A stretch of 64,000 bases of DNA from a virus: positions 1 through 64,000 of the IMG/VR virus record IMGVR_UViG_3300009103_000001; one strand, 5' to 3'. The first letter of the stretch is position 1. The number at the start of each line of letters is the position of its first letter. Of this stretch, positions 35,339 to 44,057 are shown piece after piece. The notes below the pieces were generated by a model. The model had not been told where the DNA came from and ran no database searches. It was given only the letters and a program-made list of their open reading frames with translations. A program made the position numbers and the translations under genes.

Positions 35339-35601
35339 AAAAATTAATAACAATAATATTAATATCATTTAATTATATAACATATGGACAAGATAGGAAA
35401 GACAAACCAATTTCAGTTGTTTCAGAAAATAGAGATACATTATTTTTAACAAATGATGATGTGGGTTATATGATACAAAATGTTTGGGATGAAAACTATG
35501 AAAATGAAAAACCAATAATAATCATAAAGTCAGAAAATTGGATTATAACAGAATATATTAAAAGAAATGAAATAGTTTTCATAAATGAATCAAAACAATG
35601 A
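35335..35601 (+). CDS. Small exported protein, 88 aa
   Basis: Signal peptide (about 1-19, ending I-T-Y-G-Q) followed by a short charged domain. The Q at the predicted cleavage site is typical of Bacteroidota export signals. It overlaps thyA by 4 bases. Confidence 0.55.
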   Translation: MKKLITIILISFNYITYGQDRKDKPISVVSENRDTLFLTNDDVGYMIQNVWDENYENEKPIIIIKSENWIITEYIKRNEIVFINESKQ

Positions 35602-36674
35602 AAAACAACATAGAACACGATTATTTAAAACTACTCAAGGATGTCCTTGAAAATGGGCAAGAAAAAAAAGATAGAACAGGAACAGGTACTATCTCTGTAT
35701 TTGGTAGACAAATCAGACACGATATGTCAAGAGGGTTCCCTCTATTAACAACAAAGAAAATGTATTGGAAAGGAATTGTAACAGAATTGTTATGGTTCTT
35801 ACGTGGTGATACAAACATCAAATACCTTGTTGATAATGATTGTCATATTTGGGATGGTGATGCGTATAAAAATTATGAAAAAAACGCTGTTGTAGGTGAT
35901 GTTATTGATAGTTACTACGAACCATCAACTGATAAATGGCATCTCTATAATAAAGAAGAACTCATAGACAAAATCAAAACAGATGAGGTTACTGAGTTTG
36001 CAAAGAAGTGGGGTGATTTAGGTCCTATCTATGGTAAACAATGGAGAGATTGGGGTGGTGATAAGTTTGTAGGTGATAACTTTCCTAACTTTAAGAATGG
36101 TATCGACCAAATCCAACGAGCAATAGACAAACTAAAAACAGACCCAGATTCTAGAAGAAATATTGTTTCAGCTTGGAATGTAGATGAGTTAGACCAAATG
36201 ACGCTTCCACCTTGTCATTATGGGTTTCAAGTTTACACAAGAGAGTTGAATTATAATGAAAAGGTACATGAAGCTAGAAAAAGGTTCGGGTTTGAATCAG
36301 AGGATGGTACTAGAACGTTTGATATTAATAGTAAAGAATCTATTGAATTTCTAAATTCATCACAAAGAGCAATCTCTCTAATGTGGAATCAACGTTCAGT
36401 CGATACATTCTTAGGTTTACCATTCAATATAGCATCTTATGGTTTACTACTTGAAATCATAGCTAAAGAAGTTAATATGGTTCCTGATGAATTGATTGGT
36501 ACTTTGGGTGATGTTCATTTATATAAGAATCATATCGAACAAGCGAAGGAACAATTAACTAGAGAACCTATGGAATTACCTAAATTAAATATAGTAAATA
36601 AAACATCCAACAATGAAATATTGATTGAAAATTATCAATCACACCCAACAATTAAAGCAGAATTATCTAATTAA
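35598..36674 (+). CDS. thyA: Thymidylate synthase
   Basis: 358 residues, about 90 more than the usual ThyA. The active-site loop L-P-P-C-H-Y-G-F-Q has Cys206, and R-S-V-D-T-F-L-G-L-P-F-N-I-A-S-Y and the N-terminal R-T-G-T-G-T motifs are intact. Extra segments lie at about 95-125 and, between the Cys loop and the R-S-V-D motif, about 220-258. It converts dUMP to dTMP with methylene-tetrahydrofolate. Codon choice looks slightly less AT-biased than in neighbours, suggesting later acquisition. Confidence 0.9.
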   Translation: MKNNIEHDYLKLLKDVLENGQEKKDRTGTGTISVFGRQIRHDMSRGFPLLTTKKMYWKGIVTELLWFLRGDTNIKYLVDNDCHIWDGDAYKNYEKNAVVGDVIDSYYEPSTDKWHLYNKEELIDKIKTDEVTEFAKKWGDLGPIYGKQWRDWGGDKFVGDNFPNFKNGIDQIQRAIDKLKTDPDSRRNIVSAWNVDELDQMTLPPCHYGFQVYTRELNYNEKVHEARKRFGFESEDGTRTFDINSKESIEFLNSSQRAISLMWNQRSVDTFLGLPFNIASYGLLLEIIAKEVNMVPDELIGTLGDVHLYKNHIEQAKEQLTREPMELPKLNIVNKTSNNEILIENYQSHPTIKAELSN

Positions 36675-36678
36675 TACT

Positions 36679-36912
36679 ATGACAAAAAGACAAAAAATAC
36701 TTTTAATAACATATTGGGGATTAATTTTTTTAAGTTGTGGTTGTGTAACATCTAAAAGAACAAAACCTTGTAATCAATGCCCACAATATAGTTTTATAAG
36801 TTATGATACAACAATTATAACCATACCACATTATAACTATAATAAAATGTGTTTCCCAGGATATAAAACAAAATTAATTACTGAAGAAGAGATTATAATA
36901 GAAAAGTTATAA
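36679..36912 (+). CDS. Small lipoprotein, 77 aa
   Basis: ATG 36679 (M-T-K-R-Q-K-I-L-L) gives a signal sequence with F-L-S-C-G-C, a lipobox-like end. The longer ATG at 36625 lies inside thyA. C-x-x-C follows in the mature part (C-N-Q-C). Function unknown. Confidence 0.55.
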   Translation: MTKRQKILLITYWGLIFLSCGCVTSKRTKPCNQCPQYSFISYDTTIITIPHYNYNKMCFPGYKTKLITEEEIIIEKL

Positions 36913-36972
36913 TATAGCAAAAAAAATGTGAATATAAATTTATACTCACATTATTAACCCATATCTATATTA

Positions 36973-37755
36973 CTATATAAATGTATGTCTAAAGGGACTT
37001 TGTCTATCCGAAGTAATTTGTTCAACTTGTTCAAATATTTCGGTAGCTCTTGGTATGTATCTCATTCTACCTTCAGCTAATCTATAAGACAATTTAACTT
37101 TGTTTTCACCTCTACGATTTTTACTAAAGATTAAATAACGATTTGTTTCATGTTCATCATTAATAACATATAACATACCTGTTGTATCAAACTCAATAGA
37201 AGAATCACCCTTAAACGTACCAGATTTTGTGGCTTGTTGAATAACCATAAAAGATGTGTAAGTGTTTGTTGGGTTATTACCCTTTTTATGTTTGAACATT
37301 AAGTCCATAACCCATTTATAACTTTGTTTAGCGTTTAAAGAAGTTGTAGCTTGTATTCTTTGAGATAGAACTTCCAAACTATCTATTAAAATACCATCCC
37401 AACCTTCATTTAAAGTATCGGTTAAAACTTGTTTTGGGTCTTCACAACCAGCTAAATATAATGTATCCAAATCACGTAGACCGTGGATTTTCATTGACAA
37501 TTCGTAATTATCAATTTCATCTTGTTCACCAGAAATATATAAGAACTTCTTTGTTTCATTATTTCTTTGTAGTCTATGTAATGTGTCAATAGCCCAAGAT
37601 GTTTTACCACTACCAGCACCACCAACCACAACATAAATACATGAAGGTAATAAACCCCCTCTATCAGAAATAAAATTATCTAATATGGTATTGGTCTTCA
37701 TAGGTACTAAAACTTCTTGTGGTATCTCTAAATCTCTTAATTTGACTATTTTCAT
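36973..37755 (-). CDS. RadA/RecA-like ATPase, 260 aa
   Basis: Walker A G-G-A-G-S-G-K-T (45-52) and Walker B G-I-L-I-D-S (about 121-126) sit in a single RecA core. Y-I-S-G-E-Q-D-E resembles the Y-V-S-G-E-E segment of RadA/Sms and DnaB-type ATPases. There is no zinc finger or Lon-like domain, so it is a minimal version. Likely role: DNA recombination or replication support. A perfect Bacteroidota promoter at 37796-37826 implies early expression. Confidence 0.8.
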   Translation of the reverse strand: MKIVKLRDLEIPQEVLVPMKTNTILDNFISDRGGLLPSCIYVVVGGAGSGKTSWAIDTLHRLQRNNETKKFLYISGEQDEIDNYELSMKIHGLRDLDTLYLAGCEDPKQVLTDTLNEGWDGILIDSLEVLSQRIQATTSLNAKQSYKWVMDLMFKHKKGNNPTNTYTSFMVIQQATKSGTFKGDSSIEFDTTGMLYVINDEHETNRYLIFSKNRRGENKVKLSYRLAEGRMRYIPRATEIFEQVEQITSDRQSPFRHTFI

Positions 37756-37795
37756 TGGTTAATATATTATAAGGTTATTAATTTTTTACTTTGTA

Positions 37796-37826
37796 CAAAT
37801 ATAGTTAAAAAAAATAATATGGCCAA
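37796..37826 (-). promoter_or_regulatory. Bacteroidota-type promoter for the RecA-like ATPase
   Basis: Minus strand: TTG (37826-37824), 20 bases, TATATTTG (37803-37796). Initiation is expected about 35 bases before the ATG at 37755. Confidence 0.7.
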
Positions 37827-37852
37827 GTAAAAAACTAGATATTTAAAGGAAT

Positions 37853-37898
37853 GCTGGCTCAGAATACGGAGGAGCTAGATAAAATCTAGTTATCCAGC
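37853..37898. other. Nested hairpin at the end of a polyprotein gene
   Basis: Outer arms GCTGG (37853-37857) and CCAGC (37894-37898) enclose an inner perfect hairpin CTAGAT-aaa-ATCTAG (37875-37889). It overlaps the stop codon of the leftward gene ending at 37886 and lacks a downstream T-run, so it is more likely an RNA stability or processing element than a simple terminator. Confidence 0.45.
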
Positions 37899-38818
37899 AA
37901 GGTGTCGTGGTGGTACTTGTCTATCTCATCTATTAACAAATAGTAACTAGGCGTTCTTTCTCTTATATCTTTTGATAAGTAATTATAGTTGAGTTTAACT
38001 TCATAAAAATCATCTATTATATTCATTACCGTCGCTTCTTGGTAACCAGAAATTCGTCCCATTTTTACGTAATCTACAGTATTTACATAATAATGATAAC
38101 CATTTATTGGCTCTATAGTATCACCTATATTGTATCTATATGGGTTGACATCCTTAACCCAATCTAAGTCAGATTCATTTATTTTATTGGGTTTTATATC
38201 ACTCCAATATATTACTTCTATGTTTTCTTCAATAGAATTTTCAATATCATCATCTGATAATTTTTTTTCTGTGTCTTTATAAAAAGTTAACAGTCCCCTC
38301 ATTGCCCCCAGAAAATGATGTATACTATTTATTTTATATGGTAATATTTTTTGTCCACCACTGTTCCAATTATACCCTAAATTAAATAATGTTTTTTGTA
38401 TTTCTTCACTTTCTTTTGAACTTGATGGGTCTATGTCATTAACTAAAACCCATTCAGTATCCATATTTAAAGCGGTGTTTGTGTCCTCAATCCATTTCAT
38501 ATCATTGGATTCATTCACATCTTTAGGGTATTGTAAATGGTCTGGTGTGGGTACTGAGTTTGGTGGTGCTGTTTCTCCTGTGCATAATTTTAATTTGCCT
38601 TCTTTATTTTGAATATAAAGAGCTGTTAAATCCCAAATTTGTCCATGGCCTTTTTTACTTCTAACAATTACTGTGTTTCTCGGTACATCTATATGTTCAA
38701 TAGTCCAATCAACTCCCTTACTGCTTTTAATACAAGAGCCGGCAATAATAGTACTGGGGACTTCTTTAGCCCAACTAAAATCTTTTATTGATTCTCTTAT
38801 AATTCTTTTTATATTCAC
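37886..38818 (-). CDS. Three-module polyprotein with capsid-targeting-type leader, 310 aa
   Basis: I use GTG 38818 because it gives M-N-I-K-R-I-I-R-E-S-I-K-D-F-S-W; the longer ATG at 38872 adds an unrelated stretch. Predicted cuts: after I-R-E (9), V-N-E (103, then W109) and I-N-E (215, then W220-V-K-D-V). The middle module has the L-x-x-L-G-Y-N-W pattern also found in the 42996 and 44058 proteins. The first module has G-S-C-I near residue 27. GATATTTAT lies 18 bases upstream. Confidence 0.7.
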   Translation of the reverse strand: MNIKRIIRESIKDFSWAKEVPSTIIAGSCIKSSKGVDWTIEHIDVPRNTVIVRSKKGHGQIWDLTALYIQNKEGKLKLCTGETAPPNSVPTPDHLQYPKDVNESNDMKWIEDTNTALNMDTEWVLVNDIDPSSSKESEEIQKTLFNLGYNWNSGGQKILPYKINSIHHFLGAMRGLLTFYKDTEKKLSDDDIENSIEENIEVIYWSDIKPNKINESDLDWVKDVNPYRYNIGDTIEPINGYHYYVNTVDYVKMGRISGYQEATVMNIIDDFYEVKLNYNYLSKDIRERTPSYYLLIDEIDKYHHDTLLDN

Positions 38819-38836
38819 AATTTTATTATTATAATA

Positions 38837-38845
38837 ATAAATATC
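38837..38845 (-). promoter_or_regulatory. GATATTTAT motif (leftward)
   Basis: Minus-strand GATATTTAT, 18 bases before the GTG start at 38818. It shows that the motif follows gene direction and so acts on the sense strand. Confidence 0.5.
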
Positions 38846-38909
38846 ATTAAAACATGTAATAATAAACACCACTATATCTTAACATAACAAACACTTTTTA
38901 TACGGTAAA

Positions 38910-38918
38910 GATATTTAT
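38910..38918 (+). promoter_or_regulatory. GATATTTAT motif before the main polyprotein array
   Basis: GATATTTAT ends 6 bases before ATG 38925. It is back-to-back with the leftward copy at 38837, making a divergent promoter region of about 100 bases. Confidence 0.55.
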
Positions 38919-38924
38919 GAATAT

Positions 38925-41177
38925 ATGAATATTAAAAGACATATAAAAGAAGAAATTAATAAATCTGAAAGTGACTTTGATTGGGTATCTGACCAGGACC
39001 CAAACAATATTCATATAAGAAATTTAGAAAAAGGGATGGAAGTAATGGTTAGTTGTCGTTCTTCTAATGGTCGTGAGAAATTCCCTTCAGTATTGAATAG
39101 AAAACTTACAGTAGATTATATATATGATGATTATAGAGAAGGGTCAATCTGTGTTCACTTTAATGATATGGGTGGTATAAAATATCCTTTTGGTTATAAC
39201 CGTGAACCATTAATACCTGGGTTAAGTATATGTGAAAGTTTGGGGTGTAATTTTAAACTTATTAAATATATCGATGAATCTGATACTAGTAATAAATCAA
39301 AAGACATGCAGTGGGTTAAAGATGTTAAACCAATTAAAATAGGTGATTGTTTAAGAGGACGTTTTTATCGGGAGATTCTCCCATATCAAAACACATATAT
39401 TGTAACAGACATTCTGTTTTCAGTAATACAGTTAAAGATTATACCAAATGCATATCATAATGCTACAATTACAAAACCAATAACTGAAGTTATAAACGCA
39501 ATAGAAAAGGGTTATATGGTGGTATGTGATTGTCTTGAAGATTGTCATGAAAATATAAATGAATCAGAATCTAATATGGATTGGATTAAAGATGTTCCAG
39601 ATAAATTACCTTTAATTCATGATAGGACTAAAATTGGTTTAAAAGATTTTTTAATGGATTTTATGGAGGATAAATCATCTGGAGTATTGGAGGGATTATA
39701 TGATTCAGAACAATATAAACCAACAGATGAATATTTTGATAATATAGAAGCTGAATATGGTCCAGCTCATTGGGAAAATGAAGGGTTAGGTGATTGGGTA
39801 GATTATGATTGGAAAGAACATGGTTATTGGACAAATCATGATGGTACTCCATGGGTTGGTAATTTCGATTTGTTAGAAGAATTAGAAATGGGTTGTGATT
39901 CATGGGAATTTATTGAACGCAAAACAGATGATTATGATTTAGAGTACGGTGGTTGGAATGATTCATTTATATTTAAAAGAAAACGAGACGGTAGATATTT
40001 TTCTTTAATGGTGGGAGGTAGTTATCAAGATGGGATAGAAGACCATTGGGATTTTTTATATGAAGTTTTTCCCCAAATGAAATTAGTTTATGAATCTGAT
40101 AATATAAAAAAAGTAATAAGGAAAGAAATAAATGAATCTGATTTTGAATGGATAGACCATGATAGTCCTTTGGATGATATTAGTTTTAAAACACAATGGA
40201 AAGGAATACACACTCCAGTTTTTACTATTAAAGATAATGGAGACCCTAATTGGGTGTCAATTACTTGGATTAATTCTAGTGGGGTAAAACAAGAGTCAAC
40301 TTATGTACGAAATACTGTTAATAAATTTTTTAGAGAAGGTACATGGATACCTATAAATAACACCCGTTATAATTCTATCACAATAAAAGAATCTAAGGGT
40401 TTAGATTGGATGAATAATTTCCAATGGACTGCTGACATGTTATTATCTATGTTAGAAAATTGTAATGAGATTAAAGTTAGTAATTATAATTTAAAAAATG
40501 ATAAACCTTATACGATAAGAGGTAAAAATTTTCCTATTTATACATTAACTAGATGTGAAGAATGGTGGGATAAGTTTTCCCAAATACCATTAGATAAGAA
40601 TAATCGTGGTCCAGCTGAGTGGTATGATGATTATGATGAGGGTAGGATAGGTTTAATATCTACTTATGGACCTAAATATAAAAATATTAGGGATATTAAT
40701 TTGGAAGACATTGACCAGCGTTGGGGTTGGACTATTTCCCAAACACCACAACAAATAGTTAATTCCTTAAATGGTAAAGGTGGTGAACTTTATATTTTAT
40801 TAGATGAAAATCATAGACCTATTTATGACTTAATCCCTAAAGAATATAGAGAAAAAATTAAATCAAAATGGGAAGATTATTTTTATGATGAAAATTTAAA
40901 AAATACTATAAAAGAAGAAATTAAAAGACCATCAGAAAAAGAATTCAAACAGGCGTTAAAAGACATTCTTACCTTAATCCCTTCTTTATCTCACCAAAGA
41001 ATACATGATGAAGGTTTGGAACATGATAGTGAAACAATGATAAGATTAAATAAAGAAATCTTAGAAAAGGTGAAAGAAGGTGATGATGAGGTTTTGGACG
41101 AATTATGGGAAATATCGGGCACTTTGATAATGAAAAACGCAATTAATATAATTACTTTTTATACAAAATGGATTTAA
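38925..41177 (+). CDS. Six-part polyprotein with capsid-targeting-type leader, 750 aa
   Basis: The leader is M-N-I-K-R-H-I-K-E-E. Junctions: I-K-E 9, I-D-E 118 (W130), I-N-E 213 (W220), I-N-E 404 (W409), I-K-E 489 (W495) and I-K-E 664. Two junctions carry whole internal leader copies: N-I-K-K-V-I-R-K-E-I at 393-402 and N-L-K-N-T-I-K-E-E-I at 657-666, the clearest sign that separate leader genes fused. Module 1 (about 20-115) is homologous to the stand-alone gene at 57854; module 2 (about 130-205) to the last module of the 47802 protein. Module functions are unknown. Unprocessed mass would be near 88 kDa. Confidence 0.75.
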   Translation: MNIKRHIKEEINKSESDFDWVSDQDPNNIHIRNLEKGMEVMVSCRSSNGREKFPSVLNRKLTVDYIYDDYREGSICVHFNDMGGIKYPFGYNREPLIPGLSICESLGCNFKLIKYIDESDTSNKSKDMQWVKDVKPIKIGDCLRGRFYREILPYQNTYIVTDILFSVIQLKIIPNAYHNATITKPITEVINAIEKGYMVVCDCLEDCHENINESESNMDWIKDVPDKLPLIHDRTKIGLKDFLMDFMEDKSSGVLEGLYDSEQYKPTDEYFDNIEAEYGPAHWENEGLGDWVDYDWKEHGYWTNHDGTPWVGNFDLLEELEMGCDSWEFIERKTDDYDLEYGGWNDSFIFKRKRDGRYFSLMVGGSYQDGIEDHWDFLYEVFPQMKLVYESDNIKKVIRKEINESDFEWIDHDSPLDDISFKTQWKGIHTPVFTIKDNGDPNWVSITWINSSGVKQESTYVRNTVNKFFREGTWIPINNTRYNSITIKESKGLDWMNNFQWTADMLLSMLENCNEIKVSNYNLKNDKPYTIRGKNFPIYTLTRCEEWWDKFSQIPLDKNNRGPAEWYDDYDEGRIGLISTYGPKYKNIRDINLEDIDQRWGWTISQTPQQIVNSLNGKGGELYILLDENHRPIYDLIPKEYREKIKSKWEDYFYDENLKNTIKEEIKRPSEKEFKQALKDILTLIPSLSHQRIHDEGLEHDSETMIRLNKEILEKVKEGDDEVLDELWEISGTLIMKNAINIITFYTKWI

Positions 41178-41485
41178 GAAAAATTATAAGAGAAGAAGTG
41201 GATAAATTGGGTTGGATTAAAGACCAAGACCCATTATTTGTGGGTTCTTGTATAACAAAACATTTGCATAAATTACATCCAGAAACACATGGCCCAAATA
41301 GTGAAATATATAAAGAATTTGGACCAACAGATTTAGATTATATAATTGTTGGTGAGAGGGATAATGAAATAATTATTAGACCCAAACCTTTTGACCCAAA
41401 CGATGAAAGACTTTATCTTAGTATCAATAAAAAAGAATTAAGCAATAACATCATTAATAAAAAAATAAGTTTTTGTGAATATTAG
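41168..41485 (+). CDS. Leader-bearing protein, 105 aa
   Basis: Overlaps the previous gene by 10 bases. The leader M-D-L-R-K-I-I-R-E-E-V-D-K-L-G-W-I-K-D is complete, with the standard W-I-K-D linker. The module opens G-S-C-I-T-K-H and has I-I-V-G-E-R-D-N-E. Single module; function unknown. Confidence 0.6.
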   Translation: MDLRKIIREEVDKLGWIKDQDPLFVGSCITKHLHKLHPETHGPNSEIYKEFGPTDLDYIIVGERDNEIIIRPKPFDPNDERLYLSINKKELSNNIINKKISFCEY

Positions 41486-42167
41486 AAAAATCATACGAGA
41501 AGAACTAGATAATATTAAATGGGTTCAAGACCATGGAGATTATTCAGATGCTTTTATTATAAAACCATACCAGCAATCTGCTTTTGGTGGGGATTTATAT
41601 GTAGTATTAGGTTACAATGATAAAGGAATTAGACTTATGAAAGCTGGTGGAATAAGGAGAAATATATATAACCAACCATATGCTCATTTTATTTTTAATA
41701 CCAAAAATGAAGGTGTTGTAATTATAAGAGATTTTCAATGGGAACAATATAGAAAACTTAATGAAGAAGAAAAGGAATTGGTAAATGATGCCATAAAAAG
41801 TAACAAACATCAAGATTATCTTAATATATTAACAAGTGACACAAATTTATATGAGTCAGAAGACCCATTAAAATGGATAAAAGATGTTAAAACAAATGAT
41901 GATATTGCACAAGAGATTTATGATGAGTTGGAATGGGATGCTCTTCACAAGAGACCTCATATCGTTAGAAATCAATGGAATGACATACCTTTCTCAGTTA
42001 GACCATCTCAAAAAAAAGAATCAGCAATTATAATTCCTAGTGTTTTTTATAAAGGGTATAGAGATTATATGAGGAAAAAATGGGGAATTTATGACCCAGA
42101 TATTCAAAAAGAAATTTATTTTAAAATAAGATATTTAATGTATCAAAAAGTAAAAACATATAATTAG
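41475..42167 (+). CDS. Two-module leader-bearing protein, 230 aa
   Basis: GTG start inside the previous gene. The leader is N-I-R-K-I-I-R-E-E-L, then K-W-V-Q-D. A junction near residue 128 (L-Y-E-S...L-K-W-I-K-D-V) precedes a second module with N-D-D-I-A-Q-E-I-Y-D-E, homologous to the duplicated N-Q-D-I-A-Q module of the 47802 protein. Function unknown. Confidence 0.65.
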   Translation: MNIRKIIREELDNIKWVQDHGDYSDAFIIKPYQQSAFGGDLYVVLGYNDKGIRLMKAGGIRRNIYNQPYAHFIFNTKNEGVVIIRDFQWEQYRKLNEEEKELVNDAIKSNKHQDYLNILTSDTNLYESEDPLKWIKDVKTNDDIAQEIYDELEWDALHKRPHIVRNQWNDIPFSVRPSQKKESAIIIPSVFYKGYRDYMRKKWGIYDPDIQKEIYFKIRYLMYQKVKTYN

Positions 42168-42172
42168 ATATT

Positions 42173-42988
42173 ATGGATATAAAAAGAATCATAAAAGAAG
42201 AAATTGATGACTTTAATTGGATTAAAGAATCTGACCCCATAGAACAATTAGATAATCATTATGGTAATATATTTAATCATCTCCCAAGACAAGAAAATAT
42301 TCCTGAAACAGATTATTATAAAGATGCTATTACACTACATGAACTTTTAAATCAATTAGAAGGGGATTATGATGATTTGTTTAGTTCAACTCTAGCAGAT
42401 ATATGTACATGGGGATTACCAATTCCAAGTCATGAAAAATATAGTTCAGTACCAATAATAAAAAAAATACTTTGTCATGATGATTTTAAGAAACCTGAAA
42501 TTAAAAAGTTATTAAAGGGATATTATAAAAAAAGAATAAAACAACTTAAAAAGTTGTTAGGACAACCATCAAGTACATGGGAAACTATTAAAAGATATAA
42601 TCCTTTTTATTCAAGGATATCTGACGCAATTAGAACCACCAATCAAAATGTAAATGAATCCGATGATTTTGGTTGGGTTGATAACTCTATTGAGGTAGGT
42701 AAATGTTTCATGGTAAACTATCCCATTCCATCGTACTATACTATGGAGGATATTAATCTATTGTTTCAGATGATTAAAATAATTGACATAAAACAAGGTA
42801 AAGAACTTAAGGGTGTTGGTGGAAGAAAATTAATGGATATTCCAAAAGATTCATTTAATGAAAGAGCAGTTAAAATAAAATTCGCTAAAATGAATTATGG
42901 TTCTTGGAGAGATGACTTTGAAATATATTACCCTGAAGTTCAAGACTGGATTGATTGGGGATGGTTAACACCTGTAGAATGTGAATAA
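42173..42988 (+). CDS. Two-module leader-bearing protein, 271 aa
   Basis: The leader M-D-I-K-R-I-I-K-E-E-I-D-D-F-N-W-I-K is followed by a helical module. A V-N-E-S-D-D-F-G-W junction near residue 160-170 then opens a 'VGKCF' module with I-D-I-K-Q-G-K-E-L, D-I-P-K-(D/G)-S-F-(N/D)-E-R-A-V and a C-terminal L-(T/V)-P-(V/T)-E-C-E. That second module is shared with the 42996, 44058 and 48816 proteins. Its last codons are part of a 44-bp DNA repeat. Confidence 0.65.
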   Translation: MDIKRIIKEEIDDFNWIKESDPIEQLDNHYGNIFNHLPRQENIPETDYYKDAITLHELLNQLEGDYDDLFSSTLADICTWGLPIPSHEKYSSVPIIKKILCHDDFKKPEIKKLLKGYYKKRIKQLKKLLGQPSSTWETIKRYNPFYSRISDAIRTTNQNVNESDDFGWVDNSIEVGKCFMVNYPIPSYYTMEDINLLFQMIKIIDIKQGKELKGVGGRKLMDIPKDSFNERAVKIKFAKMNYGSWRDDFEIYYPEVQDWIDWGWLTPVECE

Positions 42989-43019
42989 AAACAAGATGTC
43001 AAAGAACTTAAGAAATATA
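42976..43019 (+). repeat. 44-bp direct repeat, copy 1
   Basis: Identical, base for base, to 49178-49221. In both places it spans the end of a VGKCF-module gene and the first codons of the following leader gene (M-S-K-N-L-R-N-I). It marks a recent duplication or recombination point. Confidence 0.8.
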
Positions 43020-44039
43020 ATAAGGGAAGAAATCAAGGATATACAATGGATTAAAGATACTAATCCACTTAAAGAGGGATATTACTATATTGATGCTGAT
43101 GGTTTATCTCGTGAAGAAAGATTAGATTTACAACAAAAAATATTAGACTTAGGTTTTCGTTGGGATGAACGTTACAATATTCCCCATTATACAAGTGATA
43201 ACCTCAACCATATAGCTTTAAATACATTACGAGGTTATGTTTTAAATGGTGTAGACAATAGAATAACCTATACTGTATTGGCTTATCCTCAGTACGCTAA
43301 AAATTGGTTAACGTATTTATCATATAATAATTTTATTAAATTATATAACCAAAATATTAATGAGAATGATGGTAAGGAATGGATAAAAGATGATTTCGAT
43401 TGGGCTGAAAATCCCATAGAAGTGGGCAATTGTTTTACCCTTAAATTCATAACTCACGGTAACCCTATTTTTGTTATAGATAGAATAGAAGAAGATGGTA
43501 GTGATTTAGATTTGTTTGAGGAACGTGTTGTTGTATATTTTAAAATGATAAATTCTTTCACATCCCTAGGTGGGACACAACAGGTCAACAACTATATGGA
43601 TTACACAGGTCCTGCAAGGATTGAACCATTTGAAGCCTCATTTAAACGAGTTGGTGAATTGATTGATAGGGGTATTTTAATACCTGTAGATTGTGGGAAT
43701 AATCTTAATGAATCAAGTGAGTTGGAATGGATTAAAGATGTTAAAATAAGATTGGGAGATGCATGGAAGGCTGGTTTAATTAATGATGGAGATATTTTAA
43801 CTTTATCTGGAGAACTTGCGGATAGTGACGATTTAAGAAGGATAATGGTAACCGATTTTAGAATAAAAATAATTGAAGTTAAAAACAAATTTACTGACTC
43901 TTACTTCGTACCATTAGATGAAAAATACTATGAATATATTGGATACGATAATGAAGAAGTGAGGTTTTATATAACTGATAAAAAATTAGAAATTGTTGAC
44001 CATATCAAAGTACATGATAATTTAAACATTTATGAATAA
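42996..44039 (+). CDS. Three-module polyprotein with capsid-targeting-type leader, 347 aa
   Basis: ATG 42996 gives M-S-K-N-L-R-N-I-I-R-E-E-I; a GTG form at 42981 adds five residues. Junctions: I-R-E 11, I-N-E 123 (then E-W-I-K-D-D-F-D-W) and L-N-E 239 (then L-E-W-I-K-D-V). Module 1 has the L-x-x-L-G-F-R-W pattern, module 2 is VGNCF type ending L-I-P-V-D-C, and module 3 is a beta-rich unknown. Confidence 0.7.
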   Translation: MSKNLRNIIREEIKDIQWIKDTNPLKEGYYYIDADGLSREERLDLQQKILDLGFRWDERYNIPHYTSDNLNHIALNTLRGYVLNGVDNRITYTVLAYPQYAKNWLTYLSYNNFIKLYNQNINENDGKEWIKDDFDWAENPIEVGNCFTLKFITHGNPIFVIDRIEEDGSDLDLFEERVVVYFKMINSFTSLGGTQQVNNYMDYTGPARIEPFEASFKRVGELIDRGILIPVDCGNNLNESSELEWIKDVKIRLGDAWKAGLINDGDILTLSGELADSDDLRRIMVTDFRIKIIEVKNKFTDSYFVPLDEKYYEYIGYDNEEVRFYITDKKLEIVDHIKVHDNLNIYE

Positions 44040-44057
44040 TATTTATAGATAATTAAC

